Below are positions 44,511 through 53,410 of a stretch of DNA of 64,000 nt, one piece after another. The DNA is from Planctomycetota bacterium. GTDB lineage: Bacteria > Planctomycetota > UBA1135 > UBA2386. The translations under genes and the position numbers were made by a program. The notes under the pieces were generated by a model. It did not search any database. It saw only the letters and a list, made by a program, of their open reading frames with translations, and had not been told where the DNA came from. The stretch is taken from the NCBI GenBank assembly GCA_016713175.1, contig JADJPQ010000026.1, forward strand, positions 372,001-436,000, written 5' to 3'. How positions within the stretch are numbered: the first letter of the stretch is position 1; the number at the start of each line of letters is the position of its first letter.

Positions 44511-47180
44511 ATGCTCGGTGCGTTCCTCTCGTGCCTGCTGCTGTTGCCCCAGCAGCCGAATGACCCTGTTGCCGCTGCCGAACAGGCGGTCGCCGCCGCC
44601 GTCGCCGCCCACGGCGATGGCAGCCTCGAACACGCCGAACAGCTGCAGAAGCTGGTGTTGACCCTGCAGGCCGCACAGCGGGTCCGCGACGCCTTGCCGC
44701 TCGCCGAACGCGTGTTCGCGATCCGGAGCGAGAAGCTGCCGCCGACCCACCCACGGCTGGCGATCGCCGCCAGCAACGTCGCCACCTGCCGGATGTCGGT
44801 TGGCGACTACCGCGAAGCCACCACCCTGCTCGAGCAGGCCCGCGCGATCTTCGCGGCGCGCCCGCCGACCACCGGCACCATCGGCGTGCTGAACAACCTC
44901 GGATTCTGTCTGTCGCAGACCGGACGTCTCGCCGACGCCAGAGCGGCGCTCGAACAGGCCGTGGCGCTTGGCGAGAAGCACTTGCCAGATCATCCGTACA
45001 CGGCCCTCGCCCTCCGTTCGCTCGCCGGTGTCCGCGTGCTGTGGGGCGACGTCCAGGATGCGCGACGCCTGGTCGACCGTGCCCTGGCGCTGTTCGAACG
45101 GATCGAGCCGGGCAGTCCACGACACCGCGAAACGCTGGCGGGCATCGTCGAAGTGCTGATCGGTGCCGATCGCCTCGAGGAGGCGAAGACGCTGCAAGAA
45201 CGGTTGTTGGCGCTGCTGACACCGCAGACTCCGGCCGGCGATCGGGCCGCGGCACTCCTGCGACTGGCCCGCATCGAATACCAGCTGAAGGACAAGGACG
45301 CCGCGCGGGAACGCGCCAAAGCGGCGATGGCACTGCTGCCCGCCGACGAGCCGGCGCGGCGCCGGGCGTGGGCGCACAGCACCTACGCGCAGTTGCTCCT
45401 GCACGAGAATCAGCCCGCCGAGGCCCGCCGTCACCTCGAGAGCGCGCTCGCCATCACACCGCCAGACAGTCCGACCGGCATCGCCCTCGTGCCAGTGCTG
45501 GCGCGATTGGAGATCCGCGCCGGCCAAGCCAAGGCCGGCGTCGCCCGCCTGCGCGCCGCCTTCCCCGATGTCGAACGCCTGGCCGCCGATTCCGAGTACC
45601 TGATCGAAGCCAGGCTCGCGCTGGCGGAGGGGCTGGTGGCCACTGGCCAGCAGCCGGAGGCGATCGCGACGTTGCGCGCCAACCTGCGCGAACTGCCACG
45701 GCACCTCGATCGTTCGATTCCGGGCCTGATGGAGTCGGCGCGAATGGCGTCGGTTGCCCGACGACGCGAGTCGCTGAACCAACTGCTGACGATCACCAAC
45801 GCCCACCCGCAAAGCCTCGACGCGGCCGCCCAACACGACGAAGTGCTGCTGTGGAAGGGCCAATTGGCGCGGGCCACCCGCCGCCAGCTCGACGCCCTGC
45901 ACGACGACCCCGAAACCGCAGCGCAACTGCGCCGGCTCGGCCAGATCCGCAGCCTGATCGCCGCCGGTGATGCCAGCGCCACCCATCTCGAAGAGCGCCA
46001 GGCGCTGGAGGCCGTGTTGGCGCGGACCTTGCCGTTCGTCGACCGCCGGGCCGAGTTGCCCGGCGTACGCGCCGCGATCGCCGCCGGCAGCGCGTTCGTC
46101 GACTGGTTCGTCTACGACACGCCGACAGCACGCCGATTGACGGCGTTCGTGCTGCGCGCCGATCGACCGACCGTGCGGATCGACTGCGGCGCCTGGCAAC
46201 CGTGCAAGGACGCCATCGATGCGTTCGTGCTGACGACGTCGCGATCGCTACGACCCGGTGCGGCCCGGTTGCAGGAACCCACGGCGCGGGCGCTGCACGA
46301 CCGCGTCTGGGCGCCACTGGCCAGCGCGCTTGCCGGCTGCACTGCCGTCTGCATCAGTCCGGACGCAGCGTTGGCGCACGTGCCGTTCGAAGCGCTGCCG
46401 GGAGCGCGACCGGGCACGTTCCTGCTCGAGGATGTGGCGCTGTCGTATCTGCAGAACGGCATGGAACTGCTGACGGCGGCACCGGCGGCCACCGGGAAGC
46501 CCAGGTTGCTGCTGATCGGCGCCATCGACTACGGCACCGCCGCCGGAGCGCCCGCGCCGGCGATGGACAGCCTGGCCATGCGCGGCACGCCGCGGCCGTT
46601 CCTGCCCTTGCCGGGCACCGCGCGCGAACTGGAGCAACTGCAAACGCTGTGGCACGGCGAGCGCGCCGTGCTGCGCGGCAGCGATGCCAGCGAAGCGCGG
46701 ATCGTCGGCGAGATCGGCCAGGCAACGTTCGTGCATCTGGCGACCCACGGTTTCGCCGGCTTCGGCGACGACGACTTCGCCGGTGTCGCGCTGGCGGGCG
46801 CCAACACCCCGTCTGCCGACAGCGATGGCATCCTGGCCGTTGCCGAAGCCGAACTGCTCGACCTGCGGCAATGCCGGCTGTTCGTGTTGTCCGCGTGCCA
46901 GACCGGACTCGGCCGACCGACTGCCGGTGAGAGTCTGCTGGGCCTGCGCCGTGCGCTGCACATCGCCGGGGCCTTTGCGACGATCACGTCGTTGTGGCGG
47001 ATCGACGATGCGGCGACGACGCCGCTGATGGTCGACTTCTATCGCGCGCTGTGGCGCGATCGGCAGTCGCCGGCGGTGGCGCTGCGAACCGCGCAACTGG
47101 CAGCGTTGGCGCGGATCCGGCAGCAACACGGCGAAGGCCTGCCGGGACTGTGGGCAGCCTTCGTCTGCGAGGGTCGCTGA
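44511..47180 (+). CDS. TPR-CHAT protease-like protein
   Basis: An 889-residue protein. The N-terminal two thirds are TPR-type helical repeats (for example LNNLGFCLSQTGRLADARAALEQAV near 125-150). The C-terminal ~330 residues are a CHAT domain, a caspase-like cysteine peptidase, with the catalytic His in FVHLATHGFA and Cys in LFVLSACQTGLG. A weak hydrophobic start (MLGAFLSCLLLLPQQ) suggests possible export. CHAT proteins act in bacterial signalling and defence when paired with partners (for example gRAMP); here no obvious effector system is adjacent. Confidence 0.88.
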   Translation: MLGAFLSCLLLLPQQPNDPVAAAEQAVAAAVAAHGDGSLEHAEQLQKLVLTLQAAQRVRDALPLAERVFAIRSEKLPPTHPRLAIAASNVATCRMSVGDYREATTLLEQARAIFAARPPTTGTIGVLNNLGFCLSQTGRLADARAALEQAVALGEKHLPDHPYTALALRSLAGVRVLWGDVQDARRLVDRALALFERIEPGSPRHRETLAGIVEVLIGADRLEEAKTLQERLLALLTPQTPAGDRAAALLRLARIEYQLKDKDAARERAKAAMALLPADEPARRRAWAHSTYAQLLLHENQPAEARRHLESALAITPPDSPTGIALVPVLARLEIRAGQAKAGVARLRAAFPDVERLAADSEYLIEARLALAEGLVATGQQPEAIATLRANLRELPRHLDRSIPGLMESARMASVARRRESLNQLLTITNAHPQSLDAAAQHDEVLLWKGQLARATRRQLDALHDDPETAAQLRRLGQIRSLIAAGDASATHLEERQALEAVLARTLPFVDRRAELPGVRAAIAAGSAFVDWFVYDTPTARRLTAFVLRADRPTVRIDCGAWQPCKDAIDAFVLTTSRSLRPGAARLQEPTARALHDRVWAPLASALAGCTAVCISPDAALAHVPFEALPGARPGTFLLEDVALSYLQNGMELLTAAPAATGKPRLLLIGAIDYGTAAGAPAPAMDSLAMRGTPRPFLPLPGTARELEQLQTLWHGERAVLRGSDASEARIVGEIGQATFVHLATHGFAGFGDDDFAGVALAGANTPSADSDGILAVAEAELLDLRQCRLFVLSACQTGLGRPTAGESLLGLRRALHIAGAFATITSLWRIDDAATTPLMVDFYRALWRDRQSPAVALRTAQLAALARIRQQHGEGLPGLWAAFVCEGR

Positions 47181-47196
47181 GCGTCGATCAGGACGT

Positions 47197-48378
47197 TCAG
47201 GTCCCGGCCGACGCCGCCGGCGCGGTGCACTGCAGCGCACGTGACAGTGCCGCGGACAAGTCGGCACACAGATCGCGTGGATCCTCGATGCCGATCGACA
47301 GCCGCAACAGACCATCGCCGATGCCGGCGATGGCCCGTGCCTCTGCCGTCATCGACGCATGCGTCATCGTCGCCGGGTGTGCCACCAGGCTCTCGACGCC
47401 GCCGAGCGATTCGGCGAGCGTGAAGCACGACAGCCCATCGAGGAACGCCGGCACCGCCACCGGATCGCGCAGTTCGAAACTGAGCATGCCGCCAAAGCCC
47501 TGCTGCTGCCGCGCCGCCAGTTCGTGATCTGGGTGCGAACTCAGCCCTGGCCAATGCACCGCCGCGACCGCCGGACTACGGCTCAGCAGCGTCGCCACCT
47601 GCGCCGCGTTCTCCTGGTGCTGCCGCATCCGCACATGCAGAGTCCGCAGGCCACGCAGCGACAGCCACGCGTCGAACGGCGCACCGGTCAGCCCGAGAGC
47701 ATTGGCCCACCAGGTCAGTTCCTGGTGCAGCGCAGGGTCGCGGCTGACGACGGCGCCGCCAACGACGTCGCTATGGCCGTTGACGTACTTCGTCGTCGAA
47801 TGCACGACGAAATCGGCACCCAGGTGCAACGGCTGTTGCAGCACCGGTGACAGGAACGTGTTGTCGACGCAAAGCCACGCGCCAACCGCATGCGCCGCGG
47901 CCGCCAGCGCCTGCAGGTCGACGATCCGCAGCAACGGGTTGCTCGGCGACTCTGCCCAGACCAGTTTCGGTCGCCGCGCCAGCGCCGCCGCCAGTGCGGC
48001 CCGATCGCGCTGATCGACGACGCACAGCTCGAACGCGCCCTTCTTCGCCAGCGCCTGCGCCAGCCGCCAGGTGCCGCCATAGCCATCGTGCGGCAGCACC
48101 AGCAGATCGCCCGGACGCAGCAGCGACGTCACCAGCGTGATCGCCGCCAGCCCGGACGCGGTGATGACGGCGCCGGCGCCACCCTCGAGCGCGGCCAACG
48201 CCGCGCCGAACTGATCGCGCGTCGGGTTGCCCGAGCGCGTGTAGTCGTAGGTTCGCTTGTGGCCGAAGCCGGCGAACGCGAAGTTGGCGCTCAGGTGCAG
48301 CGGCGGCGCCACCGCGCCGTGTTCGCGATCGGTCGCAATCGCCGCGCGCACCGCTGTCGTCGCAGGACGGAGGCTCAT
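47197..48378 (-). CDS. metB: Cystathionine gamma-synthase (trans-sulfuration PLP enzyme)
   Basis: A 393-residue PLP enzyme of the Cys/Met metabolism family. Visible features: the substrate-site YDYTRSGNPTRD, the PLP-phosphate-binding TASGLAAI, the aspartate of CVDNTF, the PLP lysine in HSTTKYVNGHSD, and the C-terminal SLGGVESLVAHPATMTHASM. Its place after metX and homoserine dehydrogenase supports cystathionine gamma-synthase or O-acetylhomoserine sulfhydrylase in methionine synthesis. The ATG overlaps the metX stop (ATGA), so the operon is translationally coupled. Confidence 0.9.
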   Translation of the reverse strand: MSLRPATTAVRAAIATDREHGAVAPPLHLSANFAFAGFGHKRTYDYTRSGNPTRDQFGAALAALEGGAGAVITASGLAAITLVTSLLRPGDLLVLPHDGYGGTWRLAQALAKKGAFELCVVDQRDRAALAAALARRPKLVWAESPSNPLLRIVDLQALAAAAHAVGAWLCVDNTFLSPVLQQPLHLGADFVVHSTTKYVNGHSDVVGGAVVSRDPALHQELTWWANALGLTGAPFDAWLSLRGLRTLHVRMRQHQENAAQVATLLSRSPAVAAVHWPGLSSHPDHELAARQQQGFGGMLSFELRDPVAVPAFLDGLSCFTLAESLGGVESLVAHPATMTHASMTAEARAIAGIGDGLLRLSIGIEDPRDLCADLSAALSRALQCTAPAASAGT

Positions 48379-49364
48379 GCGAGCACCTCCCGCAGCAACG
48401 CGCGCACGGCGAGCGGTTCCTTCAGGAAACCATCGTGGCCATACCACGACCGCGCTTCGCGGAACGATTGCAGCGACGGCAGCGACGCCGCCAGTTCGCG
48501 CAGTTGCCAGATCGGCACCAGCTGATCGCTGTCGAAGCCCAGGAGCCAGGTCGGCACCGGAATCGACTTCGGATCGACGCGATGCGCATCGATCGACGCG
48601 TTGAGACACAAGAACGCCGCCGGTGGGAACCGCCGCGCGAACTCGTCGCCGCGCGCCTGCAGCCAGTCCTGCACGGGGAAACGGACGCGGCCCGCCACCA
48701 ACGCTGGTCGGCCGGCGAACCGATGCTGCAGTTCCTGCGGCGAACGGTAGGTCGTCATCGCCAGCGCCCGCGCCAGCGACAACGCCGTCGGGGCGCAGCC
48801 CCGGGCGATGCCCAGTTCGACGATGCCGCGCTGCACCGCGCGCCATGCACTGGCCTGCACACAGCTCTCGTGCGCCGCGCCGATCGCGCACAAGCGCTGC
48901 AGCCGCTGCGGGTACTTCGCCGCGAACTGCAGTCCGACCATGCCGCCGTAGCTGCTGCCGACCCACGCGTGCACGACCGGAACTTCGAGATGATCGAGCA
49001 CCGCTGCGATCGCCACCGCCTGATCCGCGGTGTCGACGAACGGATACACCTCGTCCGCGCGCGGCCCGGACGAACTGCCGGCGCCGCCGAGCCAGTCGAT
49101 GGCGAGCACCCGCAAGCGCTCGGTGTCGATCGCCTGTCCCGGCCCGACGATGCCTTCCCACCAGCCTGGCCCCGGCACCCCGGCGAACGCACTGACGTGC
49201 CGATCGGCGGAGATGCCACCGAGCACGATAACCAGCGGCGCATCGACCGGTCCCTGCCGTTCGAACGCGACGACGCCGCCGTGCAGTTCGCCGCCACTCG
49301 CCAGGCGGAGCACCGGCAGGTGGCACAGTTCGGCTCCGGGCTGCAGCGTGATGGAGGCACTCAC
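48375..49364 (-). CDS. metX: Homoserine O-acyltransferase (MetX-like)
   Basis: A 329-residue alpha/beta-hydrolase that activates homoserine with an acetyl or succinyl group for methionine synthesis. The nucleophile lies in WVGSSYGGMVGLQFA (GxSxGG, near residue 125), the acid is probably Asp in LGFDSDQLVPI, and the histidine is in WYGHDGFLKE. The oxyanion region VIVLGGISADRHV is also seen. It starts at GTG overlapping the stop of the dehydrogenase gene by 4 bp. It is shorter than many MetX proteins, which often exceed 350 residues. Confidence 0.88.
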   Translation of the reverse strand: MSASITLQPGAELCHLPVLRLASGGELHGGVVAFERQGPVDAPLVIVLGGISADRHVSAFAGVPGPGWWEGIVGPGQAIDTERLRVLAIDWLGGAGSSSGPRADEVYPFVDTADQAVAIAAVLDHLEVPVVHAWVGSSYGGMVGLQFAAKYPQRLQRLCAIGAAHESCVQASAWRAVQRGIVELGIARGCAPTALSLARALAMTTYRSPQELQHRFAGRPALVAGRVRFPVQDWLQARGDEFARRFPPAAFLCLNASIDAHRVDPKSIPVPTWLLGFDSDQLVPIWQLRELAASLPSLQSFREARSWYGHDGFLKEPLAVRALLREVLA

Positions 49365-50464
49365 GAGCGCACCTCCGCCGCGAGCACGTCGGCGAGCAAG
49401 GCCTGCGCGGTGCGGTCGTGGCCGACGCCGAGGCCGGTGTGCACGCGCACGCCGGTCGGCAGTTCGTAGGTGTAGACGACGCGATCGGGTGGCGCTGCGA
49501 GCGGTGAACTCGCGGGCACTTCCTCGAACGCGACGCGCAACGCTCCACCGCGTACGGCGCGACCGATCAGCCTCGTCGTCGCACCCCGCCGGGCGCGGTC
49601 GCGCAGCAAGGCCGGGTCGAGGGCGCCGACCTCCTCGCGCGCGATGGTCGCCGGCACCACCGGCCGCAGCCAGTGCTCGCCGAACACGGCGCCCTGCACC
49701 GCCGCCAGCTTGACCGCCGCATCGCTGCCATCGAGGTCGAGCGTCGGATCGGGCTCCAGCAGACCCAGTTGCCGCGCCTGCTCGATGCCCGCTGCGACCG
49801 ACGCGCCGCGTTCGATCGCCTGGACGATCACCGTCGTCGTGACGTTGCCGCACACAGCCAGCGCTCGGCAGTTGGCCCGCAGCTCATCGAGTTCGCTCGC
49901 CAACTGCCGACCAGCACCACCGAGCACCGCGTTGATGCCGACGCGGCCGCGGCGAGGCGGCAGCAGCCATTCGGCGGCGGCGGCGGCCAGCGCGTTCTTG
50001 CCACAGAGCGCCAGGAACGCACCGGTGCGGAGCGCCGCGCGCCCGCGCGCCAGCGCCGCCTCGGTGCCGGCGGCACTGCTCGGCGTCGCGTCGACGACGA
50101 GGTCGGCGCCGACGACGCCGATGGCCACATCGGCGGGAATCGCCTCGGCGCCCGGCAGTTCGGCGATCGCGGCGCCGCGCTGCTTGTGCGCCAGCACGGC
50201 GGCGACGTCCAGTCCATCGCGCGCGAACACCGAACCGCTGGAGTCGCTGATCGCGACGATAGTGATCGGCCATTCACCTTGATCTGCGGTGGCCAGCCGC
50301 TGCAGGAAGCGGCGGCCGACCTAGCCGGGCCCGACCAGATGGAGGCGGCGACCCGGCGACTGTCCGGAGGAGAAGTAGCCGTCGGTGGTGACCGACTGCG
50401 ACGCTGCTGGCAGCGCGTTCGACGGCGGCTGGCCGGGAAGGAACGAAGCGGACGAACGAGTCAT
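49361..50464 (-). pseudogene. hom: Homoserine dehydrogenase, with an in-frame TAG in the NAD-binding loop
   Basis: Homoserine dehydrogenase reduces aspartate semialdehyde to homoserine. The 367-codon frame from ATG 50464 reads RRLHLVGPG-stop-VGRRFLQRLA at codon 48 (50321-50323), exactly in the glycine-rich dinucleotide loop, where GPGxVG is expected; a CAG to TAG change would account for it. Downstream the frame is intact: IVAISDSSGSVFARDG, LCGKNALA, a GGAGRQLASELDELRANCRALAVCGNVTTTV region and the ATIAREEVGALDP part. Without the first 48 codons the enzyme would lack its cofactor loop. It is first in a hom-metX-metB operon behind a SAM-I riboswitch. It is either a nonsense mutation, a sequence error, or, less likely, suppression. 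Confidence 0.85.
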
Positions 50465-50554
50465 CTTTGGATTCCTCGGGCCCGTTCCCAGAGTCCCTGC
50501 GGCGCGTCTGCTGCCGGCGTGGGCCTGCCCGAACCGCGTGGTTCGTCTGGCAGA

Positions 50555-50651
50555 CTCATCTTCCGGCTCGTGGCCGCGGGATTTGGCACCGTCGCATCTC
50601 GCGTGGTTGCCCCGGCGTCGTCGGGCCCGTCCCTCGACCGGTCTGGATGAG
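50555..50651 (-). ncRNA. SAM-I riboswitch upstream of the methionine operon
   Basis: On the minus strand the 97-nt sequence begins CTCATCCAGAC and ends AAGATGAG, which pair as P1. It contains the SAM-I core elements GAGGGA, GGGCCCGA, GCAACC and GGTGCCAAATCCCGC in the proper order. SAM-I riboswitches shut off methionine genes when S-adenosylmethionine is abundant. It lies 91 nt before the hom start, in the 296-bp gap between the ATPase gene and hom; a short cgaacc/ggttcg hairpin follows and may serve in the expression platform. Confidence 0.9.
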
Positions 50652-50663
50652 TTGTCGTCAGAC

Positions 50664-50693
50664 CTTCTATCGGCCCGCGCACACGCCTGTCAA
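50664..50693 (-). promoter_or_regulatory. Sigma-70-like promoter for the riboswitch-hom-metX-metB transcript
   Basis: On the minus strand a perfect TTGACA (50688-50693) is followed after 18 bp by TAGAAG (50664-50669), a fair -10. Transcription would then begin a few bases before the riboswitch P1 stem, which supports the assignment. Confidence 0.6.
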
Positions 50694-50760
50694 GAGGGGG
50701 ACTCCGCGGCTCCGCGGCTCCGAGTCGCTCGCGCCGCAACGGCCGACGTCAGGCCTGGCG

Positions 50761-52074
50761 TCACCAGTCCGGATCGCGCAGCAGTTCCGCGATGGTCCGT
50801 CCCCGCATCCGCTCGGCGTTGAACCGTTCGCGGCCGACGATCCACAGTTCACTCTTCGGGAACGTGCGCGGAAACCACGAATACTCCATCGCACTCGCAC
50901 CGCCGCGTTTCACTTCGATCAGCAGCTCGGGCCGCACGACGTAGTCGATCTCGCGACCGCCAGCCGCCCAATACAGCAGCTCCTCAGGCGACTCCCCGCC
51001 GCGGATCGCCGTTCGGCGCCAGATCTCCTGCGCGATCAGCCACTCGAACCAGCGCCCCTGCTCCGGTTCGGGCAGCGCCCGGAAGTCGGCGATCGAGCGC
51101 ATCCGGTTCTGGTCGAACGCGACTGCCGCCAGCAGATTGATCGGCGCGAACTTCGCCGGCCGGCGGCGCACCGCGACCCGACGGTTCTCGTCCCACGCCT
51201 GCACCGAGCCGACGCACATCAGGTCGGCGAGCAGTTCGATGTAGCCGGCCGCGACCGTGTTGTTGGCCAGCCCGGTTTCGCGGGCGAGCAGCGCCTGGCC
51301 GATCGGCGAGCCACCGCGCGCGATCACGGCGTTCCAGACTGCCAGCAGACTGCTGCGTTGCCGGCCGGTGGCGGCACATTCGCCGAGCACCCAGTCGCGG
51401 ACCATCTCGATCACGTACTCGGGCAGGCGGCCGTGAGTGGCGAGCTCGGCGGCGGCGATCGGGCACCCACCACTGACCAGATATCCGATCAGGGCCTCGT
51501 CGCCGAAGCGGTCGCCGCACACGCGTTCGAACTCCGCGAACGGAATCGGTGGGAACAGGAAGGTCGTGCGGGCAAGTCGCCCCTTGCGGCCGGGCAACCG
51601 TTCGGCGCCGCGCCGCAGGTCGGTGGCGCGTGAACCGGTGGTGACGACGAGCACGCCGCGCAGCTCGCCGGCATCGAGCACCTGCTTGAGTCCGCGTTCC
51701 CAGTCGGCGATGGCGGTGATCTCGTCGATGAACAATCGCCGTACGGCGGCTTCCTTCCGCAACCACGGTCGCAGTTCGCGGATCGCGTTGACCAAGGCAT
51801 CGGCGCTCGCGAGCTGGTCGCCGTTCAGGTAGTAGGCCGAACCGGCACCGGCGCGGTGGATCGTCTGGCGGAGTTCGCCCTCGAGCCAGGTGCTCTTGCC
51901 GTACTGCCGCGGTCCGCGCACCAGCAACACGCCGGGTTCGTCAGGCAGCTGAGCGAGGCCGAGATCGGGGCGGAACGCGAACGCGCTGGTCGCCAGGGTC
52001 TCGAGGTGCGGGAACAGTCCTGGGGTGTCCAGGCGGCCCGCTCGCAGGGCTTCGTTCTTTTCCTTAACGTTCAC
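50761..52074 (-). CDS. AAA ATPase/DUF4143-like protein, copy 3
   Basis: A 437-residue ATPase of a subfamily different from the other two: Walker A VRGPRQYGKST near 53, Walker B RLFIDEITAI near 110, TTGSRATDLRRG, and a C-terminal nuclease-like part with GGREIDYVVRP and LIEVKRGG. The start is GTG in an A+T-rich spot with aacgtt-type repeats just upstream (52066-52095), which might be an autoregulatory site. Its low-GC edge compared with its neighbours suggests transfer. The function is unknown. Confidence 0.85.
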   Translation of the reverse strand: MNVKEKNEALRAGRLDTPGLFPHLETLATSAFAFRPDLGLAQLPDEPGVLLVRGPRQYGKSTWLEGELRQTIHRAGAGSAYYLNGDQLASADALVNAIRELRPWLRKEAAVRRLFIDEITAIADWERGLKQVLDAGELRGVLVVTTGSRATDLRRGAERLPGRKGRLARTTFLFPPIPFAEFERVCGDRFGDEALIGYLVSGGCPIAAAELATHGRLPEYVIEMVRDWVLGECAATGRQRSSLLAVWNAVIARGGSPIGQALLARETGLANNTVAAGYIELLADLMCVGSVQAWDENRRVAVRRRPAKFAPINLLAAVAFDQNRMRSIADFRALPEPEQGRWFEWLIAQEIWRRTAIRGGESPEELLYWAAGGREIDYVVRPELLIEVKRGGASAMEYSWFPRTFPKSELWIVGRERFNAERMRGRTIAELLRDPDW

Positions 52075-52157
52075 GACGTTAGTTTATCGAACGTTGTGGT
52101 AGTTAGTCATGAGAAAGCTCGCCAGTGGAGCCACACTCGACTGGCTAGACTGCCACG

Positions 52158-52721
52158 ATGGAGACCCCGAGCGAACCGGCAGAAGCGCCCACGCCAGCGT
52201 CCGAACGCACGGCCCGGCCTCGCCGTCGCGGCACCGCCGCCAAGACCCACCACCGCAACACCGTCCACCGGGCGTCGTTCGTGCTGCTGGCATTGTTCGT
52301 GCTGCAGATCTTCACCGGCATCTTCCTCGGCAACAAAGCGAACCAGGAAGCCCTCGCTGCGCATCGGCATCTCGCCGAGTTCGCCGACGACGAAGAACTC
52401 GAACTCGAAGGCGAGACCATGACGGCCGGCGCCCTGCGCAAGCAGATCGATCGCGAGAAGTTGCAGGCATGGGTGATCCCGCTCGGCCTTGGCTTCGTGT
52501 TCCTGATCCTGTTCTTCTGGGCCCAGAAGTCGCCGCTGCCCGCCTTTGGCACCGCGCTCGGACTGTATGTGATGGCGATCGCGGTCACCGCGGTGCTCGA
52601 TCCTTCGACCATGGCCAAGGGCATCGTGGTCAAGGTGCTGTGCACTCTCGGCCTGCTCGGCGGCCTGAAGAGTGCCCTGGCGCTGCGCAGCATCGAGTCC
52701 GCCACCGCGCCGACGGCGTGA
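52158..52721 (+). CDS. Conserved four-helix membrane protein
   Basis: A 187-residue protein with a basic, proline-rich N-terminus and about four hydrophobic segments (near 40-58, 105-123, 128-147, 153-172). A charged loop (EFADDEELELEGETMTAG) lies between helices 1 and 2. It is coupled by a GTGA overlap to the following CPBP protease. The family is not recognised. Confidence 0.75.
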   Translation: METPSEPAEAPTPASERTARPRRRGTAAKTHHRNTVHRASFVLLALFVLQIFTGIFLGNKANQEALAAHRHLAEFADDEELELEGETMTAGALRKQIDREKLQAWVIPLGLGFVFLILFFWAQKSPLPAFGTALGLYVMAIAVTAVLDPSTMAKGIVVKVLCTLGLLGGLKSALALRSIESATAPTA

Positions 52722-53404
52722 CCGACACCGCCCCACCGACTCGGCGGCGGCGGCGCGCCCCCTCGGCGTGGGGCGAGTTCGTGCCGACACTGTGGTTCGT
52801 CGGCCTGATGCTGGCCACCAACCTGGTCGGCATGATCGTCGCTCGCGTGCTCGACAGCGATCATCCGTGGATCGATGTCGGCATCGCCGCGGCCGATGCC
52901 GTGATCATCGCTGCCTGGTGCTACCGCGATCGCGACGCGATCCTCCCGATGCTCCGCGTCGGCCAGGTCACCACTCGCCAATGGGCGATCGCCGGCATCG
53001 CGCTGCTCGGCATGGCGGTCGTTGCCGAAGCGTGGCTCCGGCTCGCCACTCTGCTGTTCGACACCATCGAAATCCTGCCGGCGTTCAAGACGCACGGCTG
53101 GCCGCTCTGGAGCGCGTTCGTGTTGGTGGTCGTGGTGCCGCCGATCGCGGAAGAACTGGCGTTCCGGGGCTTCCTGCAGACACGCCTGACCCGACTGATC
53201 GGCGCCAGCGATGCCCTGCTGCTGCAGGCCGGGGTGTTCGCGATCGTGCACATGTCGCCGGTGATCCTGCCCAGCCACTTCGCGATGGGGCTCGCGCTCG
53301 GCATCGCCGCGCAACGCACCGGCAGCCTGGTTCCGGGCATGCTGATGCATGCGCTCTGGAACGGCTGGTGCGTGGTCGAGGAGCTGGCCAACAGTCCGGC
53401 GTGA
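52718..53404 (+). CDS. CPBP-family intramembrane glutamic/metalloprotease
   Basis: A 228-residue protein with a GTG start and seven or eight hydrophobic segments. It has the family motifs EELAFRGFLQ (EExxxR), FAIVHMSPV and HALWNGW, which build the active site of CAAX-prenyl-protease-2/bacteriocin-processing (Abi/CPBP) proteins. In bacteria they process peptides or protect against bacteriocins. It is coupled to the upstream membrane protein; the substrate is unknown. Confidence 0.88.
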   Translation: MTDTAPPTRRRRRAPSAWGEFVPTLWFVGLMLATNLVGMIVARVLDSDHPWIDVGIAAADAVIIAAWCYRDRDAILPMLRVGQVTTRQWAIAGIALLGMAVVAEAWLRLATLLFDTIEILPAFKTHGWPLWSAFVLVVVVPPIAEELAFRGFLQTRLTRLIGASDALLLQAGVFAIVHMSPVILPSHFAMGLALGIAAQRTGSLVPGMLMHALWNGWCVVEELANSPA

Positions 53405-53410
53405 GTCCGC

